Shown: positions 35,804-50,000 of the stretch, piece by piece | Layout of the letters: the number at the start of each line of letters is the position of its first letter | How positions within the stretch are numbered: the stretch's first letter is position 1 | NCBI RefSeq assembly: GCF_963675165.1 | Contig: NC_087384.1 | Location: forward strand, 155,001 to 219,000 | Direction: 5' to 3' | Source of the DNA: Halichondria panicea | Taxonomy: Eukaryota > Porifera > Demospongiae > Suberitida > Halichondriidae | DNA: 64,000 nt | Program-made: the position numbers and the translations under genes | The notes under the pieces: model-generated | What the model was told of the DNA's origin: nothing | Databases searched by the model: none | The model's input: the letters and a program-made list of their open reading frames with translations, nothing else

Positions 35804-38800
35804 CTATCTAACAAATTCATCATGTGATACAAGTCTCTTGTCATTCAAACAAAGCTCCACCCACTTCCAGGAGAGCACCACCACTGACGAATCAGGAATG
35901 TACACGGCCTGCATGCATAGATAGATATAGACGTACAGTTAAAATACATATCATACTTGGATATAAAGATACATGTAACTGATACAACATAATCATGAAG
36001 CTGGGTAGCCAGGATTGATACGTACAGGTGTACATAGACCTTCATCATAATATAGAGTGTATAGACCAAAGTACATATTCATAGCTAGAAATTACTCAAA
36101 CACTATATTATTGTAAACAAATATTTCCATGGAGGACAGTGTGCAATTATAGCTAGCTGTATTGATGTAAGGTCATAGTACACATGTAGTGTACCTGCAT
36201 ATTAGCTGACGAGTCATCCTCTTCACACAATATATGAGTGGTGTCCGTGGTAACGGTATCAGTGACATCACCATTAAAAGCCACAATGTAGCGAGCGATG
36301 CTGGTCTTCACTTGGGGCTCCAGCTCGTGCAGGTAGAAGGATAGGCCAGTGAATATATCAGGTAGCGGAGAGCAGTCTCGTGGGAGGAGTGAGGGTGTGG
36401 GCGTGTGGAGGGTGGAGCTTGTGTGAGGTGTGGAGCTCAGACGAGAGGAACTCCCTCGCCTAGGGAAATAGTAGCTATACAGTGTGTGTCAAGGATGATA
36501 CATTGTATTGTGGAGTATGTATACAGGTGAAACTCTAGTCAATGCAAATGTACGTACCTCTCCACGTACAAGATAGAGGGCTTATGTATGTCCACAAACA
36601 TTTTAGTTTCCTACAACAAAACTCACAATTAAATTATCCTCTCAATAAATAATTAGTAAATGCTCTGTAAGTGTCCTCAGACTGCACAATAGGATACATG
36701 TAGGTTGGTACGCCTTTGGAGGAGAGGTACTTCCTGATGAGCCTCTCCGTCCCGTACCAGTTGAAGTTGTGGGTGGAGTGGCCGATACGAGGGAGATGAA
36801 CACTGGCTGTGTGGGTGTGTGTGTGGGAGGGGTAATAAGAAGCTTTTGATAGTACTCTTAAAGCCAACACGCTCGTTTAATGAAGGTGACTTGTAAGTAA
36901 GTTAAAAGCTGCAGCAAAAAAGCATTTGTGTAAAGCCAGGCATTTCAGGTGTGCACAATAATCCCTCAACAAAGGCCACCTCTGTATAACCCATGTAAGC
37001 CATGCACAAAGCTCACCTTTTCTCCTCCTGGCCATCTTGGCCACCCTCTGCAGACCAGTGCTCAGAGCTGAGAGCTTGATGCCTGACAAGCGACCACCCT
37101 CCTCTCTCCTCTGAGCCACTACCAAGGCAACCTGACCGTGCATGGGTGACAAACATGATGCTATAGCAAAGGAACACTCACTACCTCAACCAAACATAGC
37201 ATCCATAGAGCAAACAAACGGTACAAATATAACATAATTATAATTAAAAGGCCATCCAGTGTCATTATGAGTAGTGTCTAACTAACTCCGGACGTACTAA
37301 GTCACTGCCTTGGTCTCTACTCATGAGGTCATCAATGGGCACAAAGTGGGCGTCGCCCAGTGAGAGGTCTCTCATGCGCCCGGCAACCTCGTACTGAGTC
37401 TGAGGTTCCAAAGAACGAGAAGAAAGTGCCGAGAACAGACCACCCTTGCCCCATCTACCAGAGTCATCTGACAAGAGAACAATTACTTAGATCATAATTA
37501 ATTATTCATGGTCACATGTCATTCCCTCGTTAACATTATAGATGTGCAATGAGTTAGTTACATCATCTCCACTCACCCACGCAGTGTACAACAATGGCGT
37601 CGGAGGTTCCTGTTTGTTGAGGTCTGGTCACATCTCCCACCAGGTAGCGGAGCTCCTCCCCCTCCACATCCTCACAGCCCCACTCATCTGCCCCCTCACT
37701 CTCCTCACTGCTCTCATCACTGTTCAGCGTCACGTTGAGGGACGTGTAGTCATGGCGATCCCAATACGCCTGCCTGGGTTGTCATAGCAATGAGTAAAGA
37801 GAGCGTAAATTAAACTGGCTTACTTTTTTCTCTGTTTTTCCTCAATTCTCTTTTGTTCTTGTTCCTCCAGCAATTTCATTCTCTTTGCCTTTGCTTCCTC
37901 CCGCTAGAAACAAGAATACACAGTCATGTAGTTGAACCATAGATAATGGTAATCCTACGTATGGTTGACCAGGTTACACATATAGCCTTAATTAAGCACA
38001 TTGCAGGTATGTACACAGTTTACTAGAAAAATCCTAAGTAATTAATTTTGGGATTCAGTAGAAGCTCTACCAGACTTACTATATTGCAAGCACCTGTATT
38101 ATGATAACCTACCTTCCTTCTCCTCTCTTGCAGCTGCTCGTCAGTGAGGGGCTTCCTCTTACGAGAGGAGGGGGAAGCTGGCAGTGACAGGAACACCTGC
38201 TTCTCACCACGCAACACTCTCTCCCCTAACTCAGTCTCACTCACCACCAGCTGCTCTGTAGTAAATAGATATATGTACAAGGAACTTAGCATGCTTATTA
38301 AACCAAAAGTATAAGTAGTATGTACTAACATGTATCTAAACCATCAGTAGACTATGCATACAGCCACATACACACAGGTACTCACCAGCTAGCAGTTGGT
38401 CGAAGCTCTTCTTGTCAGAGTCACTGACTTTAGAGTAATCCTCGCCCTCGTACACGTACATATTCTCTGGGGCTGCGGAGATAATTTAAGGTCGGTTGTG
38501 TTGTACTTATAATAACTTGAAAATCAGTGGAAAACTACTATGTGCTAAAAATTGCTTACCTCACCTGTACTAACGATTAATAATGGAAAAGCCTTATAAA
38601 GTGGTCGAACTTTTAAAATTGCTTTATTCTACAGTATGTAGTGTTACAGTAGCACATTTTTCTCTATAGCCAACTGGTGGTAATATCATTATGCATGTAC
38701 CTTGTTCTGAGTCGTCCTGTTTGTGGGTGTGGTCTTGATTGGTTGGCTCCACCCACTCACCGTCCTCACTCCGTCCCAGCACACTACAGCAAGGTCACAT

Positions 38801-41800
38801 GACACCACCACTATATATACACAAGCTAGCTAAGAAAATCCATCACTACATCTAATACAGTCTGCCCCAGTATCAACGTGCCCTACATGTACATGTACAC
38901 GTACAGCAGCGACTTTCACCTTCAAGAGCTCTCACATAATTATTGTAGGACTTTTCAAGAGACAGTTTTGTACACAGTAACTAATAATAGCATGTCTTGT
39001 ACCTCTCCAAGTCCTCGTCCACGAGTGTGCTCTCCTCCGACTGCAACAGGTGGTCCAATCCATACTTGATAATCTCCGATAGATCTGAGGCCACACCCAC
39101 TCCACCCACCCCCTGTGAGAACTGCCCTCCCTCAATGACAGTCTGAGTGAGCTCTAGTTTAGCCAGCGCCCTCTTGAGCACTATCTCCTCAACAGTGTGT
39201 CTGCACAGCAGTCGAATCACCTTCACTGGTCTAAAAAATCAGAGCATAATTTTATATATAATTATATGACTGTGCTATGTACAAGTAGTAAATAAACGGA
39301 GAGGGGGGCGGGGGGGGAGTGTAGTTGAATATCTTTCAACAGCCATAACTTTTGTATCATTGATCCAATTTCAAAATTTTTATGATTTTCTGAAAGCTCA
39401 GGAAAAGACCTTTCAAATTGTGTGTTAAAATCCAAAATTTTGTTGGAGACCTAATTTGTCATTTTTCGGCCTTGGACCATGGGCTATTATTCATGGTATC
39501 GCCAAATTGGCAAATACTTTTTTGTCTCAAATATGATTTTTGATGACACCATTTGAACTATTTTTTTCTAAGCTTTCAGAAAATCCCCTAAAAATTAACA
39601 TTGGATCCACAGAATTCAAGTTATGGCAGCCGAAAGAATCCCTGAACTATTGAGTGTAGTTGAATATCTTTCAACAGCCATAACTTTTGTATCATTAATC
39701 CAATTTCAAAATTGTTAGGATTTTCTGAAAGCTCAGGAAAAGACCTTCGAAATTGTGTGTAAAAATCCAAAATTTTGTTGGAGACCTAATTTGTCATTTT
39801 TCGGCCTTGGACCATGGGCTATTATTCATGGTATCGCCAAATTGGCAAATACTTTTTTGTCTCAAATATGATTTTTGATGACACCATTTGAACTATTTTT
39901 TTCTAAGCTTTCAGAAAATCCCCTAAAAATTAACATTGGATCCACAGAATTCAAGTTATGGCAGCCGAAAGAATCCCTGAACTATTGAGTGTAGTTGAAT
40001 ATCTTTCAACAGCCATAACTTTTGTATCATTAATCCAATTTCAAAATTGTTAGGATTTTCTGAAAGCTCAGGAAAAGACCTTCGAAATTGTGTGTAAAAA
40101 TCCAAAATTCTGTTGGAGCCATAATTTGTCATTTTTCGGCCTTGGACCATGGGCTATAATCCATGGTATTTGGATGAAATTGGCAACTTTTGTTATTTCT
40201 CAAATATGAACTTTGATGTGAAAGGTCTCTTTCTAAGCTTTCAGAAAATCATAAAATCGTTGAAATTGACTACTCAGAAATCAAGTTATGGCAGCTGAAA
40301 GAGTCCCTAACGAGAGCATCAAGCTACTGCATATTAGAATGTGCAATATACTATACCTTTAGGGTAAGGTTATAGCTATTAAGCCCACAGGACTATATCT
40401 GCATAGTACATACGTACACAGTGTACAGCCATATAATTACGCATTATGGGATACTTCAGCACACGTACATGCATGATACTGTACCTGGTCTGTCCCAGTC
40501 TATGTGCCCTGGCCGCTGCCTGGAGGTCATTCTGGGGGTTAAAGTCCGAGTCCACAAAGATTATCGTATCTGCCCCCGCAAGATTTAAACCTTGACCTCC
40601 AGCTCTCGTACTCAGCAGGAAAATGAATGTTTCGTCATTCTTGGAGAAGTTTTTCACTGCTAAGAATCTTTCTTCGCCACGTACAGAGCCATCCAGACGC
40701 TCGTATGAGTATCCTAGATAATATACAGAGGGTATTTTCAATTGGTGATAATCGTACATCCACTGACCTCTGTACCCTAGGTAGTCCTGAATAATGTCCA
40801 ACATGCGTGTCATTTGAGAGAAGAGTAGCACACGATGACCTCTATACGGTTCATGCATGGGGTCACTGTGACACAATGGTTGCCATGCCTACCTTGAATG
40901 CAAATGGCTAAGAAGCTTGTCGATGATAAACAACTTCCCTACACAATTGCAAATAATGATCACGTTAGTTGTTACAAATTATTGGCCTATTAATTCGAAG
41001 GTTCCATATAATTTATTTTCTTACCACTGGCCTCGATGAGATGCTCTCCCAGTTCAAACGGCTCGGGCTCTACCCCGTCAAACAGGTATGGGTGGTTCAC
41101 ACACTTGCGCAGCTGGACGAGGATGTTCATCAGCCGTGTCTTGCTACCAGCCTCACCAAAGGCAGCTGCATGCATGATGACATACAATGATTCCTTACAT
41201 GCGTGTGATAATAAATCTGTGGGTATAAACGTTTGTGGTTTGGCTTACCAAGATCTTTCATCAGAATGGCTTTGTAGTATTTCTTCTGAATGGCAGACAG
41301 TCCAGTGTAGAGCACCACCTCAGTCTTGGCGGGTAGGTCAGCCAGAACCTGCAGGGGAGAGTACTGATGATGTCAGTCATGTTACTAAGGTTACAAACAA
41401 CCTACTACTAATTCGTATATAGGGCCTATAATTATAATGGATTGACTTTTTACATACACACCTGAACATTAACATGTAGTTACAGAGGATATATAAAAGC
41501 TATATAGCATTAACTGCATACATTTAACTGACCTCATTTTTTGTCCTCCTGAGTAGAAATGGCTCCAGGACAGAATGCAGTGTCTTAGCAACCTCATCAT
41601 CTGCCATGGCAACAATGAAACTGTAGCTCATGCACATACACATACTATAATCCACCTTTAAGATCTGAGAAGGATGAGAGGAAATGCTCCACTTTAGTCA
41701 GGGGAAAGAGGCTGCTAGCGACAAAGCTCAGTAGAGAGTATAGCTGCGTGGGGAAATATTTGTGAACCAACACTGTGGGTATGAATTTAGATAATATTAC

Positions 41801-42300
41801 TAGCACTTGTACTACAGAGGTTTTCAGGTAGGTTAAGGGAATGCTTCAGCCTGTAAAGTTACTCATACAGCAGTAATTGAATTATAACTTATGCACAGTA
41901 ACTTTACCAGTGAAGCATTCCCTCAACCTACCTGAAAACCTAATATAGTCCAGTTGGTAAAAGTTTTGCCCATAAGCAATTAAATATCTGGCCACAGAGA
42001 AACCTGGCTGATATATGGACCTTAATTAGGTTATACATAGTGTACCCACAGATTTGAGGTTACAGATCTACTCATGATAATAGTTACCTCTGTGAGGTTG
42101 TTTTGAACTGGTGTTCCTGTCAACAGCAGACGGAATCCAACATCAAACTACACACACAACACACACAGAGGGTCATCATCACTACATGTGTGGGTATTAA
42201 ATGTATAGCTGCATAATACCTGAGCTAGGAGAGTGTAGAGAACAGAGGAAGAGTTCTTTAGTCGATGACCCTCATCAATAATTAGACACTGCCATGGAAT

Positions 42301-42333
<33 letters not shown>

Positions 42334-45300
42334 GTGTGTGAGGGGTGGGGAAATTTAGACGGTATGTTCCATGCATGCAGCATATATGGGATTGAAGAGA
42401 GGTTGATAGTCATAATTATGAATACAATCACTAGTATAACACACATACAAAACACCCTCTACACACATACACACTAATGTATTACAATACACTATTACCT
42501 TTGCATGAAAGATGAGTCCCTGATCACCACCTGTGGAACACAAGGATATAACAACTGTGACCCAGTGCTACTAATGGGTTACCTCATAGTTGCCTAGCAT
42601 GATGTGGAACGGATACTTTGCTTTCTTCCAATTGGACGATTGTCCAGTCACATGATCAGTCACCTCAGCTTTCTGTTCTTCTCTTCGTTCTTTGCTGCCA
42701 GAGTAGTTCAGCACTCGTAAATGTGGAGCAAACCTTCAAACAATTAGAGCAAAACACATTACAATAATTATAGCTGTTATATAGCTGCGTAAAAACAAGC
42801 AAACATGTCCTTGTGTTATTAAACAATTACCATTCAAACAACCCACAGACCATAACAACCACACTAAGCGCCCACTAAATGCCTTTCTCAGCTGATAGAG
42901 ATTCTAAGATTACACGCCCATTCATTAATTCCTAGAATGGGCATTCTTGGAATTGGAATGCAAATATACCTGGAATAACAAACCACACACCAACCCATTA
43001 AAGTTTTGTCATAACACACTACAAAGATGGCCTTAAGCGTGGTAGAAAGAGGAGAGATTTGTGTGGCAGCTGCCAGTGAAGTACTACAAGACCTTGCTGA
43101 TGGGAGAGGAAAGTATGCACAAGCTAAATTGAAGTCACTGGAGAAAGTTGCTGTTGAACTTGCGACCCATGCTGAAATGCTGGCCGAACGCCTGGAGGCA
43201 GGGGACAAATTGTACCAAGAAAGGGACAAAGAGTTGCTTAAGAAATCTGGAGAACTTGGTACACAAGAAGAGGAACTACAAGCTCAAAAGAATCTTGTTG
43301 TTACCAACCTAGCTGTACAGAAGAAAGTGCTTCAAGAAAAAGAAGCTGAACTTTCAACAGCAGAGAGAACTCTGCGGATTGCTGAGCGTAAGTTAAGAGA
43401 AGCAATAAAAAAAAAGGAAACAAACGTTCAAAGATGTGCAACGATTGGTGCAATTGTGTCTGGATTAGTGGCACTACCAGTTGGCGCTACACCTGTTGCA
43501 GTTGCGTGTGGAGCTGCTGTGGGAGGTACGTTTGGAGCTGCTATAGGAGCTATACAAAATTCTCTAAGTAAGAAAGTAGAAGATGGTCTCTCAATCAGGG
43601 ATCACTGTAGATCGAATGTCAATAATGCCAAGTCCACTATTAGATCTACAGAGAACAAAATTTCGTCTTTCGAACCAAAAATGAAAAGCTTAACTTCAGA
43701 TATTGAACGTCTTAATCAGCAACTCAAAGACCTACACAGAAAACGAAGTGAGCTTAAAATAGCCATTCCCATCCTTAAAGAAAGTATTGAATTTTGGAAA
43801 CTTTTCAGTAATCTCTCTAAAATCGGAGAAAATAAGGCTACGAGTTTGCAAAATATTGTTGCAATAGCAAACAAGGAACAATTTCATAGCTTTAAAATCT
43901 TTCGTTCCCCAGGAACTCAGATCAAAAAAAGCACATTTTTTGAAGCGTGGGCAGACATTGAGAAAGAGGCTGCTAAGAGTGGTAGTCATATTTTCGTTTT
44001 CGATTACTCTTGTGCATTGTGCGAAAAGAAATACCATGACTTGCCTTATCTCCGTGGCTCTGACTTAATTTGTTCTACATGTCAAGAAGAACTGATCAAT
44101 CCCATGTGCAAATTACTGTTTAACATACTGAGTAATATACTGAGTATTATGCTTAAAATACTGCGTATTCTGTTTAACCAACCTGGACTCTCTTACTTTA
44201 TTAATGTTATGTTTCCTCGTAGTATGCACTAGTATATGCATGTTGGTACGTATATAATTATATATACTATAATGTATATCATTATACAAATTAAAACGAT
44301 TTTTTTCTCCTAAAAAAATATATGGTGATTATGGGGCACCGGTTGTAATAAAGTTTAAACCACACTACTTTGTAAGGCCTTTTGATCTCTAAGATCAAAG
44401 AAATAGCATGCAGTGCCAGTATATATATACCATGGCATGTTGTAGGGCCAATATAATTATGCCATTGCACTGGGGCAAAGTGACTTTTTGAGACCCTCCA
44501 TGCACCCAACACTGCAAATTATTGCTTTTATAGTGACACACTCAGTGAGACATTCGTGGTCCCTGTGGGAAATTTACTACATGTATGCAGCATATGCAAT
44601 TACTATAATTATCAGAGCGTATTACGCCCTTATGTAGAAAAGTGTGTCTAATCACGGCTATAGTGCTTGATCTATATTCTACATGTATATATATGTGTGT
44701 CACACACGGGTACTGGGTCTACAAGCATCCTATCATTCCTTGACTATCTATAATTATGTCAAAAACAGAAATACAGCAAGTGTTTTCTTATATAGTTTCT
44801 ATATGCTGGTTTCTATATATGCAGTAAATAGTTTTCAAGGCAACAAAGTAGCTAGTGACTGCATGCATGTATATATATACTTAATAAATAATCAACTTAC
44901 TTTTAAAGGAACATAAATTTTTATTAGCTTTTTGAAGCCTGGGCAGACATATTATTGTCATTGAGAAAAAGAAGCTGCTAAGAGTGGTGGTCATATTTTT
45001 TCGTTTTTGATTGTGTACCCGCATAATAATTATAATTAGAAAATGCAAACCACTTGCAAGTAATCAGAAACGCTATGAATAATTATAACCTCACAACTTG
45101 AATATGGTAATTACAGACAAATCCACTTGTGAAAATTATGTTACTTTTATTAGAAATGTGCATAAATCATTTATTGTACATGCATGCATGCAGAAACTTG
45201 TATGTTATATTAAATAGGCTATATACATGTATATATCTAGCTATAACTTATAATTATTATACACAACACTATTTTTCAAATTTGATCGAGAATAAGACAT

Positions 45301-47037
45301 CGATAGAGTCAAGACTTTTGGGGGTTACCCTTCAAGGATTTCATCTCCTCCTGAGCTTTGATATCTTGTTCGCTGATGGCCTTTTCATCCTCTAATAGAA
45401 TAGACTGAAATTGGGCTGCCAGTCCCGGTAAGTTTTCATGAGATTGTTCCCAGGTTGGATTCTCAGTAACGTACTTGTAAAGCTCTTTCTGTGTTATTTT
45501 AATTTGCTCTATGTAGACATTGCATACTCCATGCAGGGCGACCCATTAAAACCTGATTGCGTAGGCGGGCCTCAGTTACAGTAGTCTGTCAGTCTGTCTG
45601 TGTGTCCGTACCATGTGTCTGTCGCTTAGTTTGGCTTCACAATTTGTACGTAGGGAAACTAAAACTAAGGCTTAAAATTTGGCAGATTTTGCAAAGAAAT
45701 CTTTGTTTCGCAGAAAAGGCAAGCTAAACCTATTACCCAAAGAAGCTTTTTGCGTACTACTAAATGCGGTTATTATTTGGCCCAGTTATATGCGGCTATT
45801 ATTCGAAACATAAGCCAATAATTACTGATTGTTTGTGGAAAAGGGTTGATACAATAGAAAGCTAGAATTATAATCATGCACTTTAGTGCTCTAGTTTTTT
45901 TAGCCTCTGCAGTTGTTTCTCCATCAGCCTTGAAAAACCTTTTTCCAGTTTAAACCATTTAAAAAGAGCCATTACACAATTAATTGGTTTTAAAACCCTT
46001 CATTCCAGAGGAACTCAGCTCAAGAAAAGCACATTTTTTGAAGCATGGGCAGACATTGAGAAAATGGCTGCTAAAAGCGTTGATCATGTTTTTATTGTTG
46101 ATTACTCTTGTGTAAGGTACTGAAAAATAATATTAGTGACTTGCCACATATGAAAGGCTCTGACTTACATGCCACCGTCCTAGCACTGAACTACATCTAA
46201 ATAGGTAGAGCTTTGTTGATTGTCCATAATTGTGTTACAAATGTTAAAAGTGTTATTCTTGCATTTTTGTCTTACGTATATTAATCAAGCTGGCGCTGTG
46301 CTAATGCCTCTCGCCATGTTTTTGCTTTCGCTCAAAAGTATTAGAGTGTTATCTATAATGAATTTTATATTAAAGTTAGCTTATCTATATAAAGTCACTG
46401 AGAAGAAAAGACTTATTTACATGCATCTATTGCTGTATTATGTGGCTTACCAGGACCTCAAGAAAGAAGAAAATTGATTCTTCCAGGATCTGTAGTTCAG
46501 TGTATATAATATCTAAGAAGAAAAGACCTGTGTACATGCATATTGTTATCTATATTGTTATATGGTAGTGTTTTGTGGCTTACCAGGCCCTCAAGACAAA
46601 GATGATTCTGCCAGGAGGATCTGGATCTGGATCTTGGATATTATTTTCTCTCATGAGCGCGCATGCGCATTACATCCACAGGAATAATTAAAGGGTGTGT
46701 CCAAAGAGATCAATTTCACAAATGGCTACTGCTAGCTAGCTGTTTTAACAGATATTTTCTGAGTATTGTAGCTAACAAAAAGCTAGCGCTTTAGTGCAAG
46801 GCTAACTCATATGTTGAATAGAAAGTTTGTGCGGACAGATGATGCCATGAAAGATTCTGAAGAGACTGCAACAGCCTTCAATGTGAGTCAAACTAGCCAT
46901 AACTCGAGAAAGAAGCTTTAGTTTGCTAATCCACGAATCAAAATCCAAGAGAACGTGGCTAGAAGCCTATAGAAGCTGTTAGTTTTCGTCGCATTGTAAC
47001 CGTTGAGCAGTTATAGCTGGAATACACACACACACAC

Positions 47038-47076
<39 letters not shown>

Positions 47077-50000
47077 CACACACAGTCAGCTTTACCGTAT
47101 CCCTCGTGCGGCTACGCCTCGAGGCATAATTAGTAACAGGAATCAGTTAACGGATTAGCTGCAGTCATATATGTAGTGACAAAATTTGTTATTTGAAATC
47201 TATATACCATTCTTTGTGACTGATTATTAATTATTAGTAGTGAACTCACTAGAAACCTCATATTATAGTGTAGACTAGCTATATACGCCAAAAAAGTTTA
47301 AGAGTTAATCCATATTTTCTTTCAAGGCTTTCATCTCCTCCGAAGCTTTGAAGTCTTCTTCAGTGATGGCCTTTTGATCCTCCAGTAGAACAGCGTGAAA
47401 CTTTGCTGCCAGATCTTGTATGTTTACACGAGATTCTTCCCAGGTTGGATTCTCTGTAAGGTACTTGTAGAGATCTGCCTGTGTCTCTTTGATCCGCTTC
47501 GTGTAGACATCGCATACTCCATGCAGGGCGACCCACTTGGCATAAAACCTCATCACCTTTGTCTTGAAACCTTTTGATGTCCACAGTTTGAGACGTTTCT
47601 CTTCTGAGTACTTCTCCAATGCTATCTCAATTTGAGATTTCACGTCAGAATGTCCAATCAAAGAGCAATGTGTTTGCATTTGCTTCCAAAACAGTGCAAC
47701 CTTATTCATGACAACAGATAGATGTTTGAGAGCTCCAGCTGCCTCGTGGAGTGCTTCGACTGCAACTTGTGACATATTCTCTTCTGTCTTGCACTGCCCA
47801 ATCTTGAGAGTGAAATCTGACATCTTGACAATAGCTGCATAGCGTTCTTCTCGGATAGCTTGCTCTTGTTTAAGAGCCTCCAATCGTTGCTTTCTTATGG
47901 CGTCTGCCTTCTCCTCTCCATCAGCCTTGAAATGCTTTTTGGCAGTTAAACCATTAAAAATCTCCTTTAAAAATTTCCATTGACCACTTACGTCACCAAT
48001 TTGAGATATTGCTTCGTCTTCGTCTACCTCAAGTTTTTTACGTCGAATTTCTGCCTCCGTTACTTTTATTTCTGTCTCTTTAACCTTTTTCTCCTCAATT
48101 TTTTTATCTGCTTCAAATTGTTGTCGCTGCTCTTCCTTCTCACTTTTTTTTCGATCAAATTCTCCTTTGGCTCCTTCTGTATCGTTAAGTATTTCTAATA
48201 CTTTATTTGCTTGGTTGTAAAAATCACCTTCCAACTCACTTGCTTCTTGCTCCATTGCTTTTGCGATCTCTGAAATAGTTGATAAGGAATCAACTGCAAT
48301 CTCCTCCAAGTTGTCCAGAAGATAGGCATATGTGGCTTGCAAGTCTACTACAATAATTCTCGAAGCTTCCTTGAATTTAACAACAGTCACAGCAGATTTA
48401 TCACAGAGCTTGGTAATGTCATAGCCCAGTCGCTGTATTTTAACCTGCTGAGGTGTAAACTTCGATCCAGCTGCTCCAACTCCATTGTATGCAATGCGGA
48501 TGAATTCTCCCACGCGTCCAAGATCGGTTACCAATGTTTTCAGATCAACATGTTTAAAAACCGTTTGTTCTTGAAGTACAATAGAAGAACCCTCATCGGG
48601 AATTATATCCAGGGAATACAATTCTCCGTCGATTACAACAGTCTCAGGTGCAGCAACAACAGCCATATCAAAAATCTGGTATCAAATTCCAGGTTTTACT
48701 GAGTTATTTTATAGAAACTGTACCAGTTTCAGAAATCATCCCATTTTATACCCAGACTGATTCTAGGAATATCTGATTCTAGGAATATCTATGAATAATA
48801 AACCAGCTACTCAGACTATAATTATGGTGGCAGTGCAGTACACAATTAGTTGAATTACATGCAAACACATGGAACTGGAGCAGGTGAAAAGCAGTAGTGT
48901 TGTACATGATAATTAAGTGATAAGGTGTAAGCTGTACACAACAGTATCAAGAGTGCATAAGAAGAGAAGAGTGTCGAACTACTGATACTTCTACACAAAC
49001 ACTGTGCACAAAGTAACATGACTCGCACGTGATAAAGTATTGTAAATTTACTAGTAATCTCCTAGTAAATGTTAACCGTGACGTTTTTAGGGGTGTTGTT
49101 TTCGAACAATTCTAGCTAGTAATTGTTCAATGTTCGCGTTCAACGTTCAGAGCTTGTGAAGCTGCTCACTGCACACTGATGGGAGACGATCTCTTCACAA
49201 AAATCATATAATTAGAGACAATAGTTGAGTTGATCCTCTTCACTTACACTCTTTACTCACTATTAACAACTTCTGTGTGTTGCGTAATTATGACAAACGT
49301 CATCAATTGCGAGTTGCTCACGTGCAATTGACAGGATATCACGTTACTTTGTGCACAGTTTTTGTGTAGAAGTCAGTATCAGTAGTTCGACACTCTTCTC
49401 TTCTTATGCATTCTTGACAGTATGTTGGACCAGAAGTAGAGAATTAATTAATACTATTTTAGGGACTAGGATGACAGAGTCAGCAAAGAAGTCATACTGG
49501 GTCTTCACGTGTAAATGAAACACGTGGGTGTACGCATGAAGAACGTCAAATTTTAAGTTGTGTATAGCTAGCAAATGCTTAATGCTTACATTTGTATAGC
49601 CTTTGTTGCTCAGTGTTATGGTGACGCTATCCATGCTATGCAGCGCTTTAGTAAGACAGGTAGGCAGAATCAGAATAGAATACACACTGACATAATTAAC
49701 TACTATATCCCTAACTGCCTACACAACCTTGAGTAAATAGTGTAAGTACAAATGTACAAAATCCTGGCGCAGGGGACAACTTCACATGCGCACACTGTTA
49801 TCAGAACATTTCCTGTGCACTTCGCAGATGTCGTACCTCTTCTGTGCCAGACCCTTCTTTGTGTGAAGGGGCGTGGCTTGCAAGACTGACATTAGTAAAC
49901 CAGTAGGTTTTACATCGGATTGGCAGTGCGTTTTTACAGGTGATTAGCGATAATTATTTCACAGTATGGACTTTCGCTATTCCAGTTACCTTTGAGACAG

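Noticed and set aside
36558..36610. BRCT part as an independent small gene starting at the ATG in this exon (about 36600)
   Set aside because: There are only about 30 bp between the alternative CHD1L stop and this exon, and a phase-compatible acceptor precedes it. Kept as the main alternative in the finding on the fusion.
45129..46477. Open frames of 85-88 codons on the plus strand
   Set aside because: They overlap relics of the nested genes or AT-rich DNA and show no conserved residues.
47980..48702. Plus-strand Phe/Leu-rich frames
   Set aside because: Shadows of the Lys/Glu-rich coiled-coil codons of nested gene 2 on the minus strand.
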